A stretch of DNA of 64,000 nt from Actinocrispum wychmicini (GCF_004345645.1 NZ_SLWS01000020.1:1-64000); one strand, 5' to 3'. Counted from the first letter of the stretch, positions 24,542 to 33,938 are shown. The notes: generated by a model from the letters alone, not told the origin. Made by a program: numbers and translations.

Positions 24542-26752
24542 CTAGAGTCCTCTGTGGACTGAGGCCGGCCGCCACATCGGGTACAGCTTCGGGCCGTCGT
24601 CCGGCAGCACGATCGGGTTCCCGGTCGGCTGGAAGCCCAGGTGGACGTACAGCGCCAGGTTCCGCCGGTTGGTGGCCTCCAGGTACGCGGGCACCGCCGC
24701 GGCGTCCAGCTCCCTGAGCCGGTGCTGGACCAGCGCCGACCCGATCCCCCTGTTCTGCTCCGGCGGGAGCACGGCGACGAACGCCAGGTAGTGGTGCGGC
24801 ATGGTCGGATGGGCCGCGTCCATGGCCTGGTGCAAGGCGAAGAACCGGTCCGTGTACGGGCCGCAGATCGCCCGCAGGCGCTGGGCGAAGTCCCGTGGCT
24901 CCGAGTTCGGCGGCCCGTAGACCGCCGGGTACCACAACGCGGTGCCGGCGAGCTCGCCACCGGCGTACACCTCGCCGGCGCCGCTCAGCGCGTGCTCCAC
25001 CGCCATCGCCCAGTACTGCGGGTAGATCCGGCGGCGGTCCGCCACGTTCGGCACCAGCCAGTCGGCGATATCGCCGGTGATGAACGCCTCGCTCAGCACG
25101 GTGCTCACCGGGCCGACCGGGTGGTCGCCGCCCACCAGGAAGATCTCGTGCCGGACCGGGGACGCCCCCAGGCCGGGGCTGGTCACCTGGGCCGGCAGCA
25201 CGTTGGTTCCGGACGACGGGCCGGCCGTGATCGCCAGTGGCTCCTGGGACGCGCGCCCGATCACACTGTTGGCGCCGAGGCCGATGGCGGCGTAGACCTT
25301 GGGGCGCTTGCTCCGCAGGAACAACCCCCACAGGATGCCGACCACCCCGGCGACCGCGAACGACGCCGGCAGCATCCACACCGCCGGATGATCCGACGGC
25401 AGGCCGAGCAACGTCGAGTACTGGTTGAGGGTCAGCCACAACACGACCACCAGCAGCAATGCCGCGATCGCCGGCGCGACAGCCCGGTGCCACACGTTCT
25501 CCCCCGCGATCTTGCGTGCCGCGAAGTACCCGATGACCGACACCGACGTGACCGCCATCAGGATCAGCACACCCAGTCCGCCGTACGTGGTGACGACGAA
25601 GAACAAGTCGCCCAACGGGTCCAGCTTGAACGCGGCGAACAGGATCAGCACCACCAACGCCACCGCGGTCTGCACCAGCGAACCCACGTACGGCGCCCCG
25701 GTCCGGCGGCTGGTCGCGCCAAGGCCGGACGGCAGCACGTGTTCCCGGCCGAGCGCGAACAGGTACCGCGCGACCGTGTTGTGGAAGCTCACCAGGGCGG
25801 CGAACAGGCTGGTCACGATGAGGATCCGGCCGATGTCCACGATCCACGCGCCGAGGAACCCGGAGTTGATGTTGAAGATCAGGTCGGTCGACTGGGTGGT
25901 CGCCGCGTCGACGATGTTGCCCGGCCCGGTGAACACAGTCAGCGCCCATGACGACACCGCGTACAGCACACCGACGAACGCCACGGCTATGTACGTCGCT
26001 TGAGCCACCGTACGTTTCGGGTCACGGGTCTCCTCCGCGTACACCGCGCCACCCTCGAAGCCGACAAAGCCCGTCACAGCGGTCACGAGCAGCGCGCCCC
26101 CGCCCGCCGCGAACAGATGCGACGGGGACAACGCCGCGAAGCTGACCGTGCCGTTCGCCGGGTGGGTCAGCTCGGTCGCGTCGAACACCAGCATGATCAG
26201 GCACTCCGCGGTGAGCAGGACCGCGAGCACCCGGCTGTTGAAGTCGATCCGCAGCACGCCGAGGATCGCGACGATCAGCCAGCCGCCCAGCCCCAGCACC
26301 CACCACTGCACGTTCCAGCCGAACCACGTCTTCAGGTGCGTCGCCAGGATCCCGCCGAACCCGCCGTACAGGCCGATCTGCATGGCGTTGTACGCCACGA
26401 TGGCCACGAACGACGCGCCCACGCCGAACACCCGCCCGAGGCCCTGGGCCACGTAGGTGTAGAAGGCCCCCGCGTTGGTGATGTGCCGGGACATCGCCAC
26501 GTAACCGACGGCGAAGACGCCCAGCACGACCGCGATCGCCGCGTACGCGACCGGGATGCCGATCGTCTTGGTCTGCGCGAACGTGACCACGGCGCCACTG
26601 CCGATCACGGTCAGCGGCGCCGCCGCGGACACGATGAAGAACACGACCGCGGACACCCCGAGCCGGTTCCTCGCCAGCGCGCGGGACACACGGCTGGGCC
26701 TGGCCGGCGGCGGGGCCGGTCGGGTCTGAAGTCCTAAACTGTTCTCGGACAA
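24542..26752 (-). CDS. APC-family amino acid permease fused to a GNAT acetyltransferase
   Basis: 736 residues in one frame. Residues 25 to about 490 are an APC permease with twelve or more helices (SAAAPLTVIGSGAVVTFA, GFVGFEGGAVYAEETRDPKRTVAQAT as the family signature, SLFAALVSFHNTVARYLFALGRE). A linker of about 60 residues leads to a GNAT domain (about 550-736) with HYLAFVAVLPPEQNRGIGSALVQHRLREL as the acetyl-CoA loop (QNRGIGSAL) and LYVHLGFQPTG near the end. The two activities on one chain suggest acetylation of the imported substrate, or regulation of uptake. The substrate cannot be told; no frameshift separates the halves. Confidence 0.83.
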   Translation of the reverse strand: MSENSLGLQTRPAPPPARPSRVSRALARNRLGVSAVVFFIVSAAAPLTVIGSGAVVTFAQTKTIGIPVAYAAIAVVLGVFAVGYVAMSRHITNAGAFYTYVAQGLGRVFGVGASFVAIVAYNAMQIGLYGGFGGILATHLKTWFGWNVQWWVLGLGGWLIVAILGVLRIDFNSRVLAVLLTAECLIMLVFDATELTHPANGTVSFAALSPSHLFAAGGGALLVTAVTGFVGFEGGAVYAEETRDPKRTVAQATYIAVAFVGVLYAVSSWALTVFTGPGNIVDAATTQSTDLIFNINSGFLGAWIVDIGRILIVTSLFAALVSFHNTVARYLFALGREHVLPSGLGATSRRTGAPYVGSLVQTAVALVVLILFAAFKLDPLGDLFFVVTTYGGLGVLILMAVTSVSVIGYFAARKIAGENVWHRAVAPAIAALLLVVVLWLTLNQYSTLLGLPSDHPAVWMLPASFAVAGVVGILWGLFLRSKRPKVYAAIGLGANSVIGRASQEPLAITAGPSSGTNVLPAQVTSPGLGASPVRHEIFLVGGDHPVGPVSTVLSEAFITGDIADWLVPNVADRRRIYPQYWAMAVEHALSGAGEVYAGGELAGTALWYPAVYGPPNSEPRDFAQRLRAICGPYTDRFFALHQAMDAAHPTMPHHYLAFVAVLPPEQNRGIGSALVQHRLRELDAAAVPAYLEATNRRNLALYVHLGFQPTGNPIVLPDDGPKLYPMWRPASVHRGL

Positions 26753-26792
26753 CGGACTTCGCTCCTTCTGCTGAGCGGCGGACGGGCAGGGG

Positions 26793-27512
26793 TCATCTCC
26801 GGCGGCCGAGGACGGCGTCCCCCACGGCCGCCTCGGTCTGCTTGGCGAGTTCGAGCAAGGGCGACGGCAGGGCCCGCCGCAGTTCGTCCAACTGGGACCG
26901 CGCGCGATGCGGTCCGTGGTACCAGAGCAGGGCGCTGAGCAGGCCTGTCGCCTGCGCGAGCGCGGCGAGCGTGACGTCCTGCATCAACCTGTGGTCCTGG
27001 CTGATCCGGGCACCGCCCAGACCCGGATGCGGACGGGCCAGCAGGTCGTGCAGCCTGACCTCGGGGATGAGGGCGCGTTCGGCGTTGACCGCCCGGTACT
27101 GCACGGCCGGGCCGCCCCACCACTTGCGGTGCTTCACCTGGGCGAGCTGGCCGGCCACGTGCAACCGGCTGCCGACCTTGTCGCGGGCGTCGTGCGAGAC
27201 GTACTCCAGCCACACCCGGATGGTGTGCGGCGGCTCCATGACTATGTCGCGCAACAGGCTCGCCGCGAGTTCGTCGCGCGGCGGGGTCGGGTCGAACACC
27301 ACGACCTGGCCCTCGGTGATCTCCACCCGCCGGTCGAGCACGAGCTCGGCGAGCAGCGCGCCGGCCAGGCCGAGGTCGATCCCGGTGCCGTGCAGCCGCG
27401 GCAGGATCGTGTCGGCGTCGTGGTTGTGCGCCACCAGGAAGAACTCGTCGGCCAGCCGCAGCCGGGTCGGCGCGCCCTGCGCCCTACCGGTCACGGATCC
27501 GCCCCGAGGCAC
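26793..27512 (-). CDS. GPP34-family phosphoprotein (GOLPH3-like)
   Basis: 239 residues at most; a GTG at 27494 is an equally good start. The fold is that of Golgi phosphoprotein 3: LRLADEFFLVAHN near the start (the family's L-x-EE-hhLLA region), then LGLAGALLAELVLDRRVEI, and later LHDLLARPHPGLGG and LAALAQATGLLSALLW. Actinomycetes carry many such proteins of unknown role; the eukaryotic relatives bind phosphatidylinositol 4-phosphate. The gene lies 40 bases upstream of the APC-GNAT gene on the same strand. Confidence 0.75.
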   Translation of the reverse strand: MPRGGSVTGRAQGAPTRLRLADEFFLVAHNHDADTILPRLHGTGIDLGLAGALLAELVLDRRVEITEGQVVVFDPTPPRDELAASLLRDIVMEPPHTIRVWLEYVSHDARDKVGSRLHVAGQLAQVKHRKWWGGPAVQYRAVNAERALIPEVRLHDLLARPHPGLGGARISQDHRLMQDVTLAALAQATGLLSALLWYHGPHRARSQLDELRRALPSPLLELAKQTEAAVGDAVLGRRR

Positions 27513-27580
27513 TCACCGGCACCAACGGAGATGCGATAGTTGCATAGTCAACTGTCGACACCGTCGGCAGGGGAGGGTCA

Positions 27581-27745
27581 AGGTCGTGTCTCGCCGTCCC
27601 CGTTCGATGAGAGCCGGGATCGAGGTGGTTCCTGGCGTCGCCGCAGGAGCGCCCCAATACCTTGGTTGTATTCGGGCGCTTCGGCGGTGGCGCCAGGAAC
27701 CACCTCGGCCCGGCTATCGCGGACGGGGACGTCGAGACACGGCCT
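27581..27745. repeat. Long imperfect inverted repeat (about 80-base arms, 7-base loop)
   Basis: The left arm 27581-27660 and right arm 27668-27745 are reverse complements with only scattered mismatches and a one-base length difference. Continuous runs such as cgaggtggttcctggcg / cgccaggaaccacctcg and cgtccccg / cggggacg are visible. The loop is cttggtt. Folded as RNA it is one extended hairpin of about 165 bases. It contains no convincing gene. It could be a MITE-like or REP-like element, or a structured RNA. Confidence 0.75.
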
Positions 27746-28028
27746 GGCACGCGGAACAGGATGCCACCAAGAATCCGCGCGTTACACGATCGATGGTCGC
27801 TCGTCACCCGTTCGGTGCAATCTGGTCAGTTTCGGTATATCAAAACGTGTCCCCGATCGGGTAAGCCGCCGGGTAAGCTCTACCAGTTCAAGATCGACAT
27901 TGGCACCGAACGGGTCTGGTACCGAAAGTGCGAAAAACCTTCGCGGACGCGTCATGGCGTCGGACGACAGGCGTCTCCACAACGGCGATGGGAACCGTTG
28001 GCCAGACAACCGGGGAGGTTGGACAGAG

Positions 28029-28232
28029 GTGAACGCCCGCAAGGAATGGTCCGTCAGCTGCCGAGACATCGCTGGCAGGCGACGAGACCTGACGGTGTTC
28101 GTCAGCAGTGGCCGCGTCGTGTTGGTGTCCCCGCCCGGCGAGACGGCAGTGCTGTCTCCGTTGGACGTGGGCCGGCTGCGCGCGGCGCTCCGAGACGCCG
28201 TGGTGGATGCCTCGGCGATCCCGGAGGGATAA
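28029..28232 (+). CDS. Small hypothetical protein, 67 residues
   Basis: GTG at 28029 is preferred, with GGGGAGG about 11 bases upstream; an in-frame ATG at 27954 would give 92 residues. The product (VNARKEWSVSCRDIAG...) has a small beta-rich body DLTVFVSSGRVVLVSPPGETAVLSP followed by a helix RLRAALRDAVVDASAI. No membrane segment. This type of short protein is seen in Pseudonocardiales genomes without known function. The next gene starts 47 bases downstream on the same strand. Confidence 0.55.
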   Translation: MNARKEWSVSCRDIAGRRRDLTVFVSSGRVVLVSPPGETAVLSPLDVGRLRAALRDAVVDASAIPEG

Positions 28233-28278
28233 AACTACTCATCAGTAGGTATGGTGGGTCCGTACCGAGGAGGTGCGG

Positions 28279-30237
28279 ATGGCCAGCTACTTCGTCACTG
28301 GTGGAACTGGTTTTCTCGGGCGCAGGCTGATCACTCGGCTGCTCGCGCGCCCGGACTGCGACGCCGTGTACGTGCTCGTCCGATCGACAGACCGCTTCGC
28401 TTCGGCGGCCCGTGAGTGGGACTCGCCACGGGTCACCGCCGTCGTCGGGGACCTCACCGCCCCCGGGTTGGGCATCGGTGGATTCACCGATCCCATCGAC
28501 CACGTTGTCCATCTGGGTGCGATCTACGACCTCACGGCACCGCTCGACGTCAACCGAGCGGTGAACGTGACCGGGACCGGGCACGTCATCGCGTTCGCCG
28601 CGGCCGTGCGCGCGAAATGCCTGCACCACGTGTCGTCGGTGGCGGTCGCGGGAGACCACCGCGGCCGCTTCACCGAGGACGACTTCGACCTCGGCCAGCA
28701 CCTGCCCTCGCCCTACCACGCGACGAAGTTCGAAGCCGAGAAGCTGGTCCGTAGCCAGGATCTGGTGCCGTGGCGGGTGTACCGGCCGTCGGCCGTGGTC
28801 GGCGACTCGCGGACCGGCGAGATGGACAAGATCGACGGCCCGTACTACTTCCTGCCGGCCATCACCCGCCTCGCCCGGCTCCCCGCCCGGCTGCCGCTGG
28901 TCGTCCCCGACATCGGCTCGACCAACATCGTGCCCGTCGACCATGTCGTCGACGTGATCGACGCCTTGATGCACACCACCACCGCGCGGACCACGTTCCA
29001 CATCGGATCGCCCCGCAACCAGCGGCTGACCGAGGTCTACAACGCCTTCGCCAAACCGGCCGGCGCCCCCACGATCGTCGCCAGCCCACGCGCACGCGGA
29101 CTGATGCGAAGCGGTCGCGGTGCCACCCGGCTCGCGGCCCGGCTGGTGGACCGGCTCCCCGGCGGTCGGGAGGCCCGGTCGGCGGTCCTGGTCGAACTCG
29201 GGATCCCGCCGGAGGTCATGCCGCACATGGCGCTGGCGCCGAAGTTCGACAGCTCCGCGACTCTGGCGCTGCACGGCATCACAGTGCCGTCGCTGTCGGC
29301 GTACGCGCCGCGACTGCTGCGGTACTGGTCGGAACACCTTGACCCGTACCGCGTCCGGCGCCGAGTCGACCGGGCGGACCCGTTGGCGGGCAGGCGGATC
29401 CTCATCACCGGCGCGTCGTCCGGGATCGGGCGGGCGACCGCGATCGCCGTGGCCCGGCGCGGTTCGCAGGTGCTGTTGGTGGCGCGCCGGGCGGACGAAC
29501 TGAACGCCGTGCGGGACGAGATCACCGCGTTCGGCGGCTCGGCCTCGGTGTACCCGTGCGACCTGACCGACAGCGTCGCGGTCGACTCGTTGGTGAAACA
29601 GGTCCTGGTCGACCACGAAGCCGTGGACATGCTGGTGAACAACGCCGGCCGGTCCATCAGGCGCTCGGTCTTCCTGTCCGTGGACCGGTTCCACGACTAC
29701 GAGCGGACCATGGCGTTGAACTACTTCGCGCCGCTGCGGCTGACCCTCGGGCTGCTGCCGCAGATGCGCGCCCGCCGGTTCGGGCACGTGGTGAACGTGA
29801 CCACGATGGGGCTGCAGAGCGACACCCCGCGGTTCTCCGCGTACCTCGCGTCGAAGGCCGCGCTTGAGGAGTTCGGCCGGGTGGCCGGCCGGGAACTGCT
29901 GGCCGACGGGGTCACGTTCACGTCCGTGCGGATGCCGTTGGTGCGTACCCCGATGATCGAATCAACCAAGGTCTACCAGGGCATGGCGCCGATCTCGCCG
30001 GACGACGCCGCCCGGATGGTCGTCGACTCCCTCGTGCGCCGGCCCGAGGTGACCAGCCGGCCGGCCGGGATCCTGTTGGAGCTGGCCAGGATCATCGCGC
30101 CGCGCAGCTCGCGCCGGGGCGCGAACCTGGCGTACCGGATGATGGCGGAGTCGGCCCCGGAAGCCCGGAGCCGACCCCAACCTCCACTCGCGACGGTCGC
30201 CGCCACCCTCACCCGGCTGGTGTGGCGGAAGCTGTGA
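28279..30237 (+). CDS. Two-domain SDR oxidoreductase, AcrA1-like fatty acyl reductase
   Basis: 652 residues from the ATG at 28279, which follows AGGAGG. The N-terminal half is an extended SDR of the male-sterility/acyl-CoA-reductase type: TGGTGFLG at residues 7-14 and YHATK near 146. The C-terminal half is a classical SDR: TGASSGIG near 377, NNAGRS, and YLASK near 521. This double architecture and length match mycobacterial AcrA1 (Rv3391), proposed to reduce long-chain acyl-CoA to alcohol. Role in lipid or wax formation is inferred. Its 3' end overlaps the convergent gene by 29 bases. Confidence 0.82.
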   Translation: MASYFVTGGTGFLGRRLITRLLARPDCDAVYVLVRSTDRFASAAREWDSPRVTAVVGDLTAPGLGIGGFTDPIDHVVHLGAIYDLTAPLDVNRAVNVTGTGHVIAFAAAVRAKCLHHVSSVAVAGDHRGRFTEDDFDLGQHLPSPYHATKFEAEKLVRSQDLVPWRVYRPSAVVGDSRTGEMDKIDGPYYFLPAITRLARLPARLPLVVPDIGSTNIVPVDHVVDVIDALMHTTTARTTFHIGSPRNQRLTEVYNAFAKPAGAPTIVASPRARGLMRSGRGATRLAARLVDRLPGGREARSAVLVELGIPPEVMPHMALAPKFDSSATLALHGITVPSLSAYAPRLLRYWSEHLDPYRVRRRVDRADPLAGRRILITGASSGIGRATAIAVARRGSQVLLVARRADELNAVRDEITAFGGSASVYPCDLTDSVAVDSLVKQVLVDHEAVDMLVNNAGRSIRRSVFLSVDRFHDYERTMALNYFAPLRLTLGLLPQMRARRFGHVVNVTTMGLQSDTPRFSAYLASKAALEEFGRVAGRELLADGVTFTSVRMPLVRTPMIESTKVYQGMAPISPDDAARMVVDSLVRRPEVTSRPAGILLELARIIAPRSSRRGANLAYRMMAESAPEARSRPQPPLATVAATLTRLVWRKL

Positions 30238-30688
30238 CCCTGTTGAAGTGGAACGGGCAGACCGGGCCGCCCGTGCCGATCGTGGTGGCCCGGTCGAACC
30301 GGAACCCGTGCCGGTCCGGGTCGATCGCCTCGATCCAGTTGCCGTCGAACGCGCACATCACCGGGGCCAGCTCCGGCGACCCGTTGCCGGCGAGCACCTC
30401 GTGGTACAGGCATCGGTGCACGTCCTGATGGAACCGCGTGCCGTCGTCGACCGCGTGCTCGAAGGTGAACCCGGCGCCGAAGAAGTGTTCCTCCCGGGCT
30501 TTCGCCAGGTCCACCATGGCCTGGTACGGGTCTTCGGCGTAGTCCAGCATCGCGGTGGTCGCGTCCCGCACCATCTCGGCGAGCGGCTCGGTGAACGCCG
30601 CCCGCACCAGGTCCAAGGACCCCAGCAGCTGATAGGCCGCCAGCAACGCGAGCGTCATGCGCACGTTGTGCCGGGCGGGTTCGTCCAC
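30209..30688 (-). CDS. L-2-amino-thiazoline-4-carboxylate hydrolase-like protein
   Basis: At least 159 residues. The C-terminal two-thirds carry the family pattern: DVHRCLYHEVLAGNGSPELAP, VMCAFDGNWIEAID and RHGFRFDRATTIGTGG, including conserved Cys residues. The frame stays open upstream of the GTG at 30688 to a stop about 40 bases earlier, without ATG, so the start is unsure and the N-terminus may be shortened. Family members open the thiazoline ring in L-cysteine synthesis, but many relatives have other, unknown roles. Confidence 0.65.
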   Translation of the reverse strand: MDEPARHNVRMTLALLAAYQLLGSLDLVRAAFTEPLAEMVRDATTAMLDYAEDPYQAMVDLAKAREEHFFGAGFTFEHAVDDGTRFHQDVHRCLYHEVLAGNGSPELAPVMCAFDGNWIEAIDPDRHGFRFDRATTIGTGGPVCPFHFNRVTASATPAG

Positions 30689-30765
30689 GACCAGATGGCT
30701 GTTCCTGGTCAGCAGTTCCTCGTGCCTTCAGGCGCCTGATTTCCGATATTGGCGCTTTCAGCCTA

Positions 30766-32259
30766 TCAGCGCCGCTTCTTGGCCGTCCCGAACAGACCAC
30801 GGGTGATCTCCCGGCCGAGGGCGCTGGCCGCGGACCGCAGGAACGACTTCACCGGCGCGCTGGCGAGCACCTTCTCCAGGCCGCCCGGCTCCTGCTTCTC
30901 CGGTTTCGGTGCCTCTGGCTCGGGTGCCGGTTCGACCACCTTGGCGGTGAGCTTCTCGTAGGCCGACTCCCGGTCGATCGTCTCGGCGTACTTCCCGTGC
31001 AGGTCACTGCTGTTCGCGGCGTCGCGGATCGCGTCCATGCCGATGGTCCCCATCAGCGACCGCGGGGCGCGTAGCCGTGTCCACGCGACAGGTGTGGGCG
31101 CACCGCGTTCACTGAGGACCGTGACGATGGCCTCACCGATCCCCAACGTGGTCAACGCCTTGCCCAGGTCGTAGTGCGGGGTGGTCGGGTACGTCTTCAC
31201 GGTCTGGGACAACGCCTTCTGGTCCTCCGGCGTGAAGGCGCGCAAAGCGTGCTGGACGCGGGCGCCGAGCTGGGACAGGACGGCGTTGGGGATGTCGGTC
31301 GGCAGCTGGGTGCAGAAGAACACGCCGACACCCTTCGACCGGATCAGCTTGACCGTCTGCTCGATCTGGCCAAGGAACGCCTTGGACGCGTCCTTGAACA
31401 GCAGGTGGGCCTCGTCCAGGACGAACACCAGCTTCGGGGCGTCCAGGTCACCGGCCTCGGGCAGCTCGTGGAACAACTCGGCCAGCAGCCACATCAGGAA
31501 CGTGGAGAACAACGCCGGCCGGCTCTGCAGATCAGCCACCTCCAGCAGGGTGACCTGGCCGGTCCGCATCAGGTCGGCGACCTCCAACTCGGGCTCGCCG
31601 AAGAACTCGTCACCGCCCTGCGCCTCCAGATTGGACAGTGCGCGCAGGATCACCCCGGCCGTGGCCGCCGACACACCACCGAGCGACCTGAGGTCCTCCT
31701 TGCCCTCGTCGCTGGTCAGGTGCGTGATGACGGCCCGCAGGTCCTTCGTGTCCAGCAGGGCGAGACCACGCGCGTCCGCCCAATGGAAGATCAGGCCCAG
31801 AGTCGACTCCTGCGTGTCGTTCAGGCCCAGGACCTTGGCCAGCAGAATCGGGCCGAAACTCGTCACAGTCGCCCGCACCGGCACACCAGGCCCACCGGTC
31901 CCCAACGACAACGACCGCACCGGGAACGCCGTCGGCTGCCAGTCATCGCCCGTCTCGGCCGCCCTCGTCGCCGTCCGGTCACTGGGCTCACCAGCCCTCG
32001 CCAAACCGGACAGGTCACCCTTGATGTCCGCGAGCAGCACAGGCACCCCCGCGGCGGACAACTGCTCGGCGATCAACTGCAGCGTCTTCGTCTTCCCGGT
32101 GCCGGTCGCGCCGGCGATCAAACCGTGCCGGTTCAACGTGGCCAACGGCAACCTGACCAGGGCGGTGGCGTCGACCTGGCCGTCGACGACAACCGCACCC
32201 AACTCCACGGCCCGACCTGAGGTCGCATAGCCAGCGGCGATCTCCTGCGCGGCGTTCAC
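30766..32259 (-). CDS. HerA-like DUF853 helicase/ATPase
   Basis: 497 residues. Walker A GATGTGKT is at about 50-57 and Walker B LVFVLDEAHLLF near 288; an arginine-containing FFCTQLPTDIP motif follows. DUF853 proteins belong to the HerA/FtsK clade of hexameric ATPases and are conserved and usually stand-alone in actinobacteria. The last 60 residues are charged (EPAPEPEAPKPEKQEP) and end in basic KKRR. The molecular role is not established; a DNA- or membrane-associated pump is likely. Confidence 0.85.
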   Translation of the reverse strand: MNAAQEIAAGYATSGRAVELGAVVVDGQVDATALVRLPLATLNRHGLIAGATGTGKTKTLQLIAEQLSAAGVPVLLADIKGDLSGLARAGEPSDRTATRAAETGDDWQPTAFPVRSLSLGTGGPGVPVRATVTSFGPILLAKVLGLNDTQESTLGLIFHWADARGLALLDTKDLRAVITHLTSDEGKEDLRSLGGVSAATAGVILRALSNLEAQGGDEFFGEPELEVADLMRTGQVTLLEVADLQSRPALFSTFLMWLLAELFHELPEAGDLDAPKLVFVLDEAHLLFKDASKAFLGQIEQTVKLIRSKGVGVFFCTQLPTDIPNAVLSQLGARVQHALRAFTPEDQKALSQTVKTYPTTPHYDLGKALTTLGIGEAIVTVLSERGAPTPVAWTRLRAPRSLMGTIGMDAIRDAANSSDLHGKYAETIDRESAYEKLTAKVVEPAPEPEAPKPEKQEPGGLEKVLASAPVKSFLRSAASALGREITRGLFGTAKKRR

Positions 32260-32356
32260 CGGCGCCTCCCTCGATGTCTAGGGAGGAACGTAGATCCAAG
32301 ACACGCAGTCCGCAGCTCGAAGCCTCCCCACCAGTGGTCGGGATAGGCTGGTTCAG

Positions 32357-32962
32357 GTGAATGCGCATCTGGTGTGGATCGACTGCGAGATGACCGGCCT
32401 TGACCTGGTGACCGACGCGTTGATCGAGATCGCCGCCCTGGTGACCGACGCGGAGCTGAACGTCCTGGGTGAAGGCGTGGACGTCGTGATCCACGCCGAC
32501 GACGATGTGCTCGCCCGCATGCCCGAGGTCGTCCGCGAGATGCACGCCCGGTCCGGCCTCACCGAAGAGGTCCGCAAGTCGACAGTCACCGTCGCCGAAG
32601 CCGAGCGGATGGTCCTCGACTACGTGCGCGAACACGTACCGGAAGCCCGCACGGCACCCCTGGCCGGCAACTCCATCGCCACCGACCGAGGCTTCATCGC
32701 CCGAGACATGCAGGACCTGGACAACCACCTCCACTACCGCATGGTGGACGTCTCCTCCATCAAGGAACTCTGTCGCCGCTGGTACCCCCGCATCTACTAC
32801 GCCCAGCCCGGCAAAGGCCTCGCCCACCGTGCCCTCGCCGACATCCGCGAATCGATCAAAGAGCTCGAGTACTACCGAAGCACCGCCTTCGTCCCCCAAC
32901 CCGGCCCCACCAGCGAAGAAGCCAGAGCAGCCGCCGAACGAGTGCTCAACGCCGACATCTGA
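32357..32962 (+). CDS. orn: Oligoribonuclease
   Basis: 201-residue 3'-to-5' exonuclease of the DEDDh family that degrades short RNAs and pGpG. All acidic positions are visible: WIDCEMTGLD (Asp and Glu), NSIATDRGFIARDM (Asp), and HRALADIRESI (His and Asp). GTG start at 32357 gives VNAHLVWIDCEM, the usual N-terminus. It is a housekeeping gene, placed just before tRNA-His as in many actinobacteria. Confidence 0.96.
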   Translation: MNAHLVWIDCEMTGLDLVTDALIEIAALVTDAELNVLGEGVDVVIHADDDVLARMPEVVREMHARSGLTEEVRKSTVTVAEAERMVLDYVREHVPEARTAPLAGNSIATDRGFIARDMQDLDNHLHYRMVDVSSIKELCRRWYPRIYYAQPGKGLAHRALADIRESIKELEYYRSTAFVPQPGPTSEEARAAAERVLNADI

Positions 32963-33021
32963 CCCGAATTTCAGCTGCCCCCAGCGGCACGGTACGATAC
33001 TGTCGCTTCGCACGAAGCATG

Positions 33022-33094
33022 GTGGGTGTAGCTCAGCTGGTAGAGCACCTGGTTGTGGTCCAGGAAGTCGCGGGTTCAAGTCCCGTCACTCACC
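33022..33094 (+). tRNA. tRNA-His (GTG)
   Basis: Complete cloverleaf: acceptor gtgggtg/cactcac, anticodon stem cctgg/ccagg around ttgtggt with anticodon GTG, T-stem gcggg/cccgt with loop ttcaagt. The base before (G at 33021) faces discriminator C at 33094, the His-specific G-1:C73 pair. No CCA is encoded. Confidence 0.97.
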
Positions 33095-33101
33095 CGCAGA
33101 T

Positions 33102-33140
33102 CAGAGGCCCTTTCCTCCGCTCAGGAGGCGAGGGCCTCTG
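33102..33140 (+). terminator. Hairpin after tRNA-His
   Basis: cagaggccct pairs with agggcctctg; an inner cctcc/ggagg extends the stem. It lies eight bases past the tRNA. Confidence 0.75.
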
Positions 33141-33375
33141 CATGTCTGGGGTCCGGCTCAACAGGCGTCCCTCGCGCGGGCAGGTCGGCCGGCCGATCAC
33201 GTCGCGCTGGAGACCGCCGCCGACTCGGCGAACCCTGACCGTGTCAGCCACCGCCCTGCTCACTCCACGCACTCCGCGTCTGGCCCAATGGGGATTTTGG
33301 GTGCATTCCAAGGAGCCGTGGAAAATGCGGCAGCGTCGACGATCTTGAATAGCGTGGACATGGTAAAATCGGTGT

Positions 33376-33909
33376 ATGAAATATGTCGTCCTCCTCAGAG
33401 GCGTCAATGTCGGCGGCAACAGCAAGGTCAGCATGGCCGACCTCAAAGCAGCGCTGAAGAAGGACGGCTTCAACGAAGTACAGACCTATATCAATTCCGG
33501 CAACGTGATACTGACAAGCCCCCTGCCAACCAGCAAGGTGAACGACGCGGTTGGCGAAGTCATCGAGAAGACGTTCGGCTTCAAAGTGGACGCCATCACG
33601 CTGACGAAAACAGCCTTCAGGAAGATCGCTGACGCCCTGCCGGACAACTGGACCCACGGCAAGTCGATGGGCTGCAATGTGCTGTTCCTGTGGCAGGACA
33701 TTGACAGCCCGGACGTGATAGAGCGGCTTCCCGCCAAGCCAGGCATCGATACCGTGAAGTACGTCCCGGGTGCGGTACTGTGGGCCTTTGATGGTTCGAA
33801 TGTGAACAGAACCGGCATCGCCAAACTCACCGACCCTGGCCTCACCCAGAAAATGACAATACGAAACTGCAATACAGTGAGAAAGATTGTCGCCCTGTTT
33901 GACGCTTGA
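33376..33909 (+). CDS. DUF1697 domain-containing protein
   Basis: 177 residues with the full DUF1697 pattern: MKYVVLLRGVNVGGNSKVSMADLK at the start, VQTYINSGNVIL, and the C-terminal TRIAKLTDPGLT-like NRTGIAKLTDPGL plus TIRNCNTVRKIV. Function of the family is unknown. The gene uses more A/T-ending codons than its neighbours, suggesting recent horizontal arrival between tRNA-His and the L,D-transpeptidase gene. Some relatives come from Firmicutes and Gram-negatives. Confidence 0.87.
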   Translation: MKYVVLLRGVNVGGNSKVSMADLKAALKKDGFNEVQTYINSGNVILTSPLPTSKVNDAVGEVIEKTFGFKVDAITLTKTAFRKIADALPDNWTHGKSMGCNVLFLWQDIDSPDVIERLPAKPGIDTVKYVPGAVLWAFDGSNVNRTGIAKLTDPGLTQKMTIRNCNTVRKIVALFDA

Positions 33910-33938
33910 GCTGTCAAAAGCGTTACGTCGTGGGCGTC

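Noticed and set aside
24641..25951. 436-codon rightward open frame opposite the APC-GNAT gene
   Set aside because: Biased Arg/His/Gln content, no family resemblance; the leftward frame is a full permease-acetyltransferase.
28102..29787. 561-codon leftward frame opposite the two-domain reductase
   Set aside because: Low-complexity antisense shadow; both SDR motif sets are on the plus strand.
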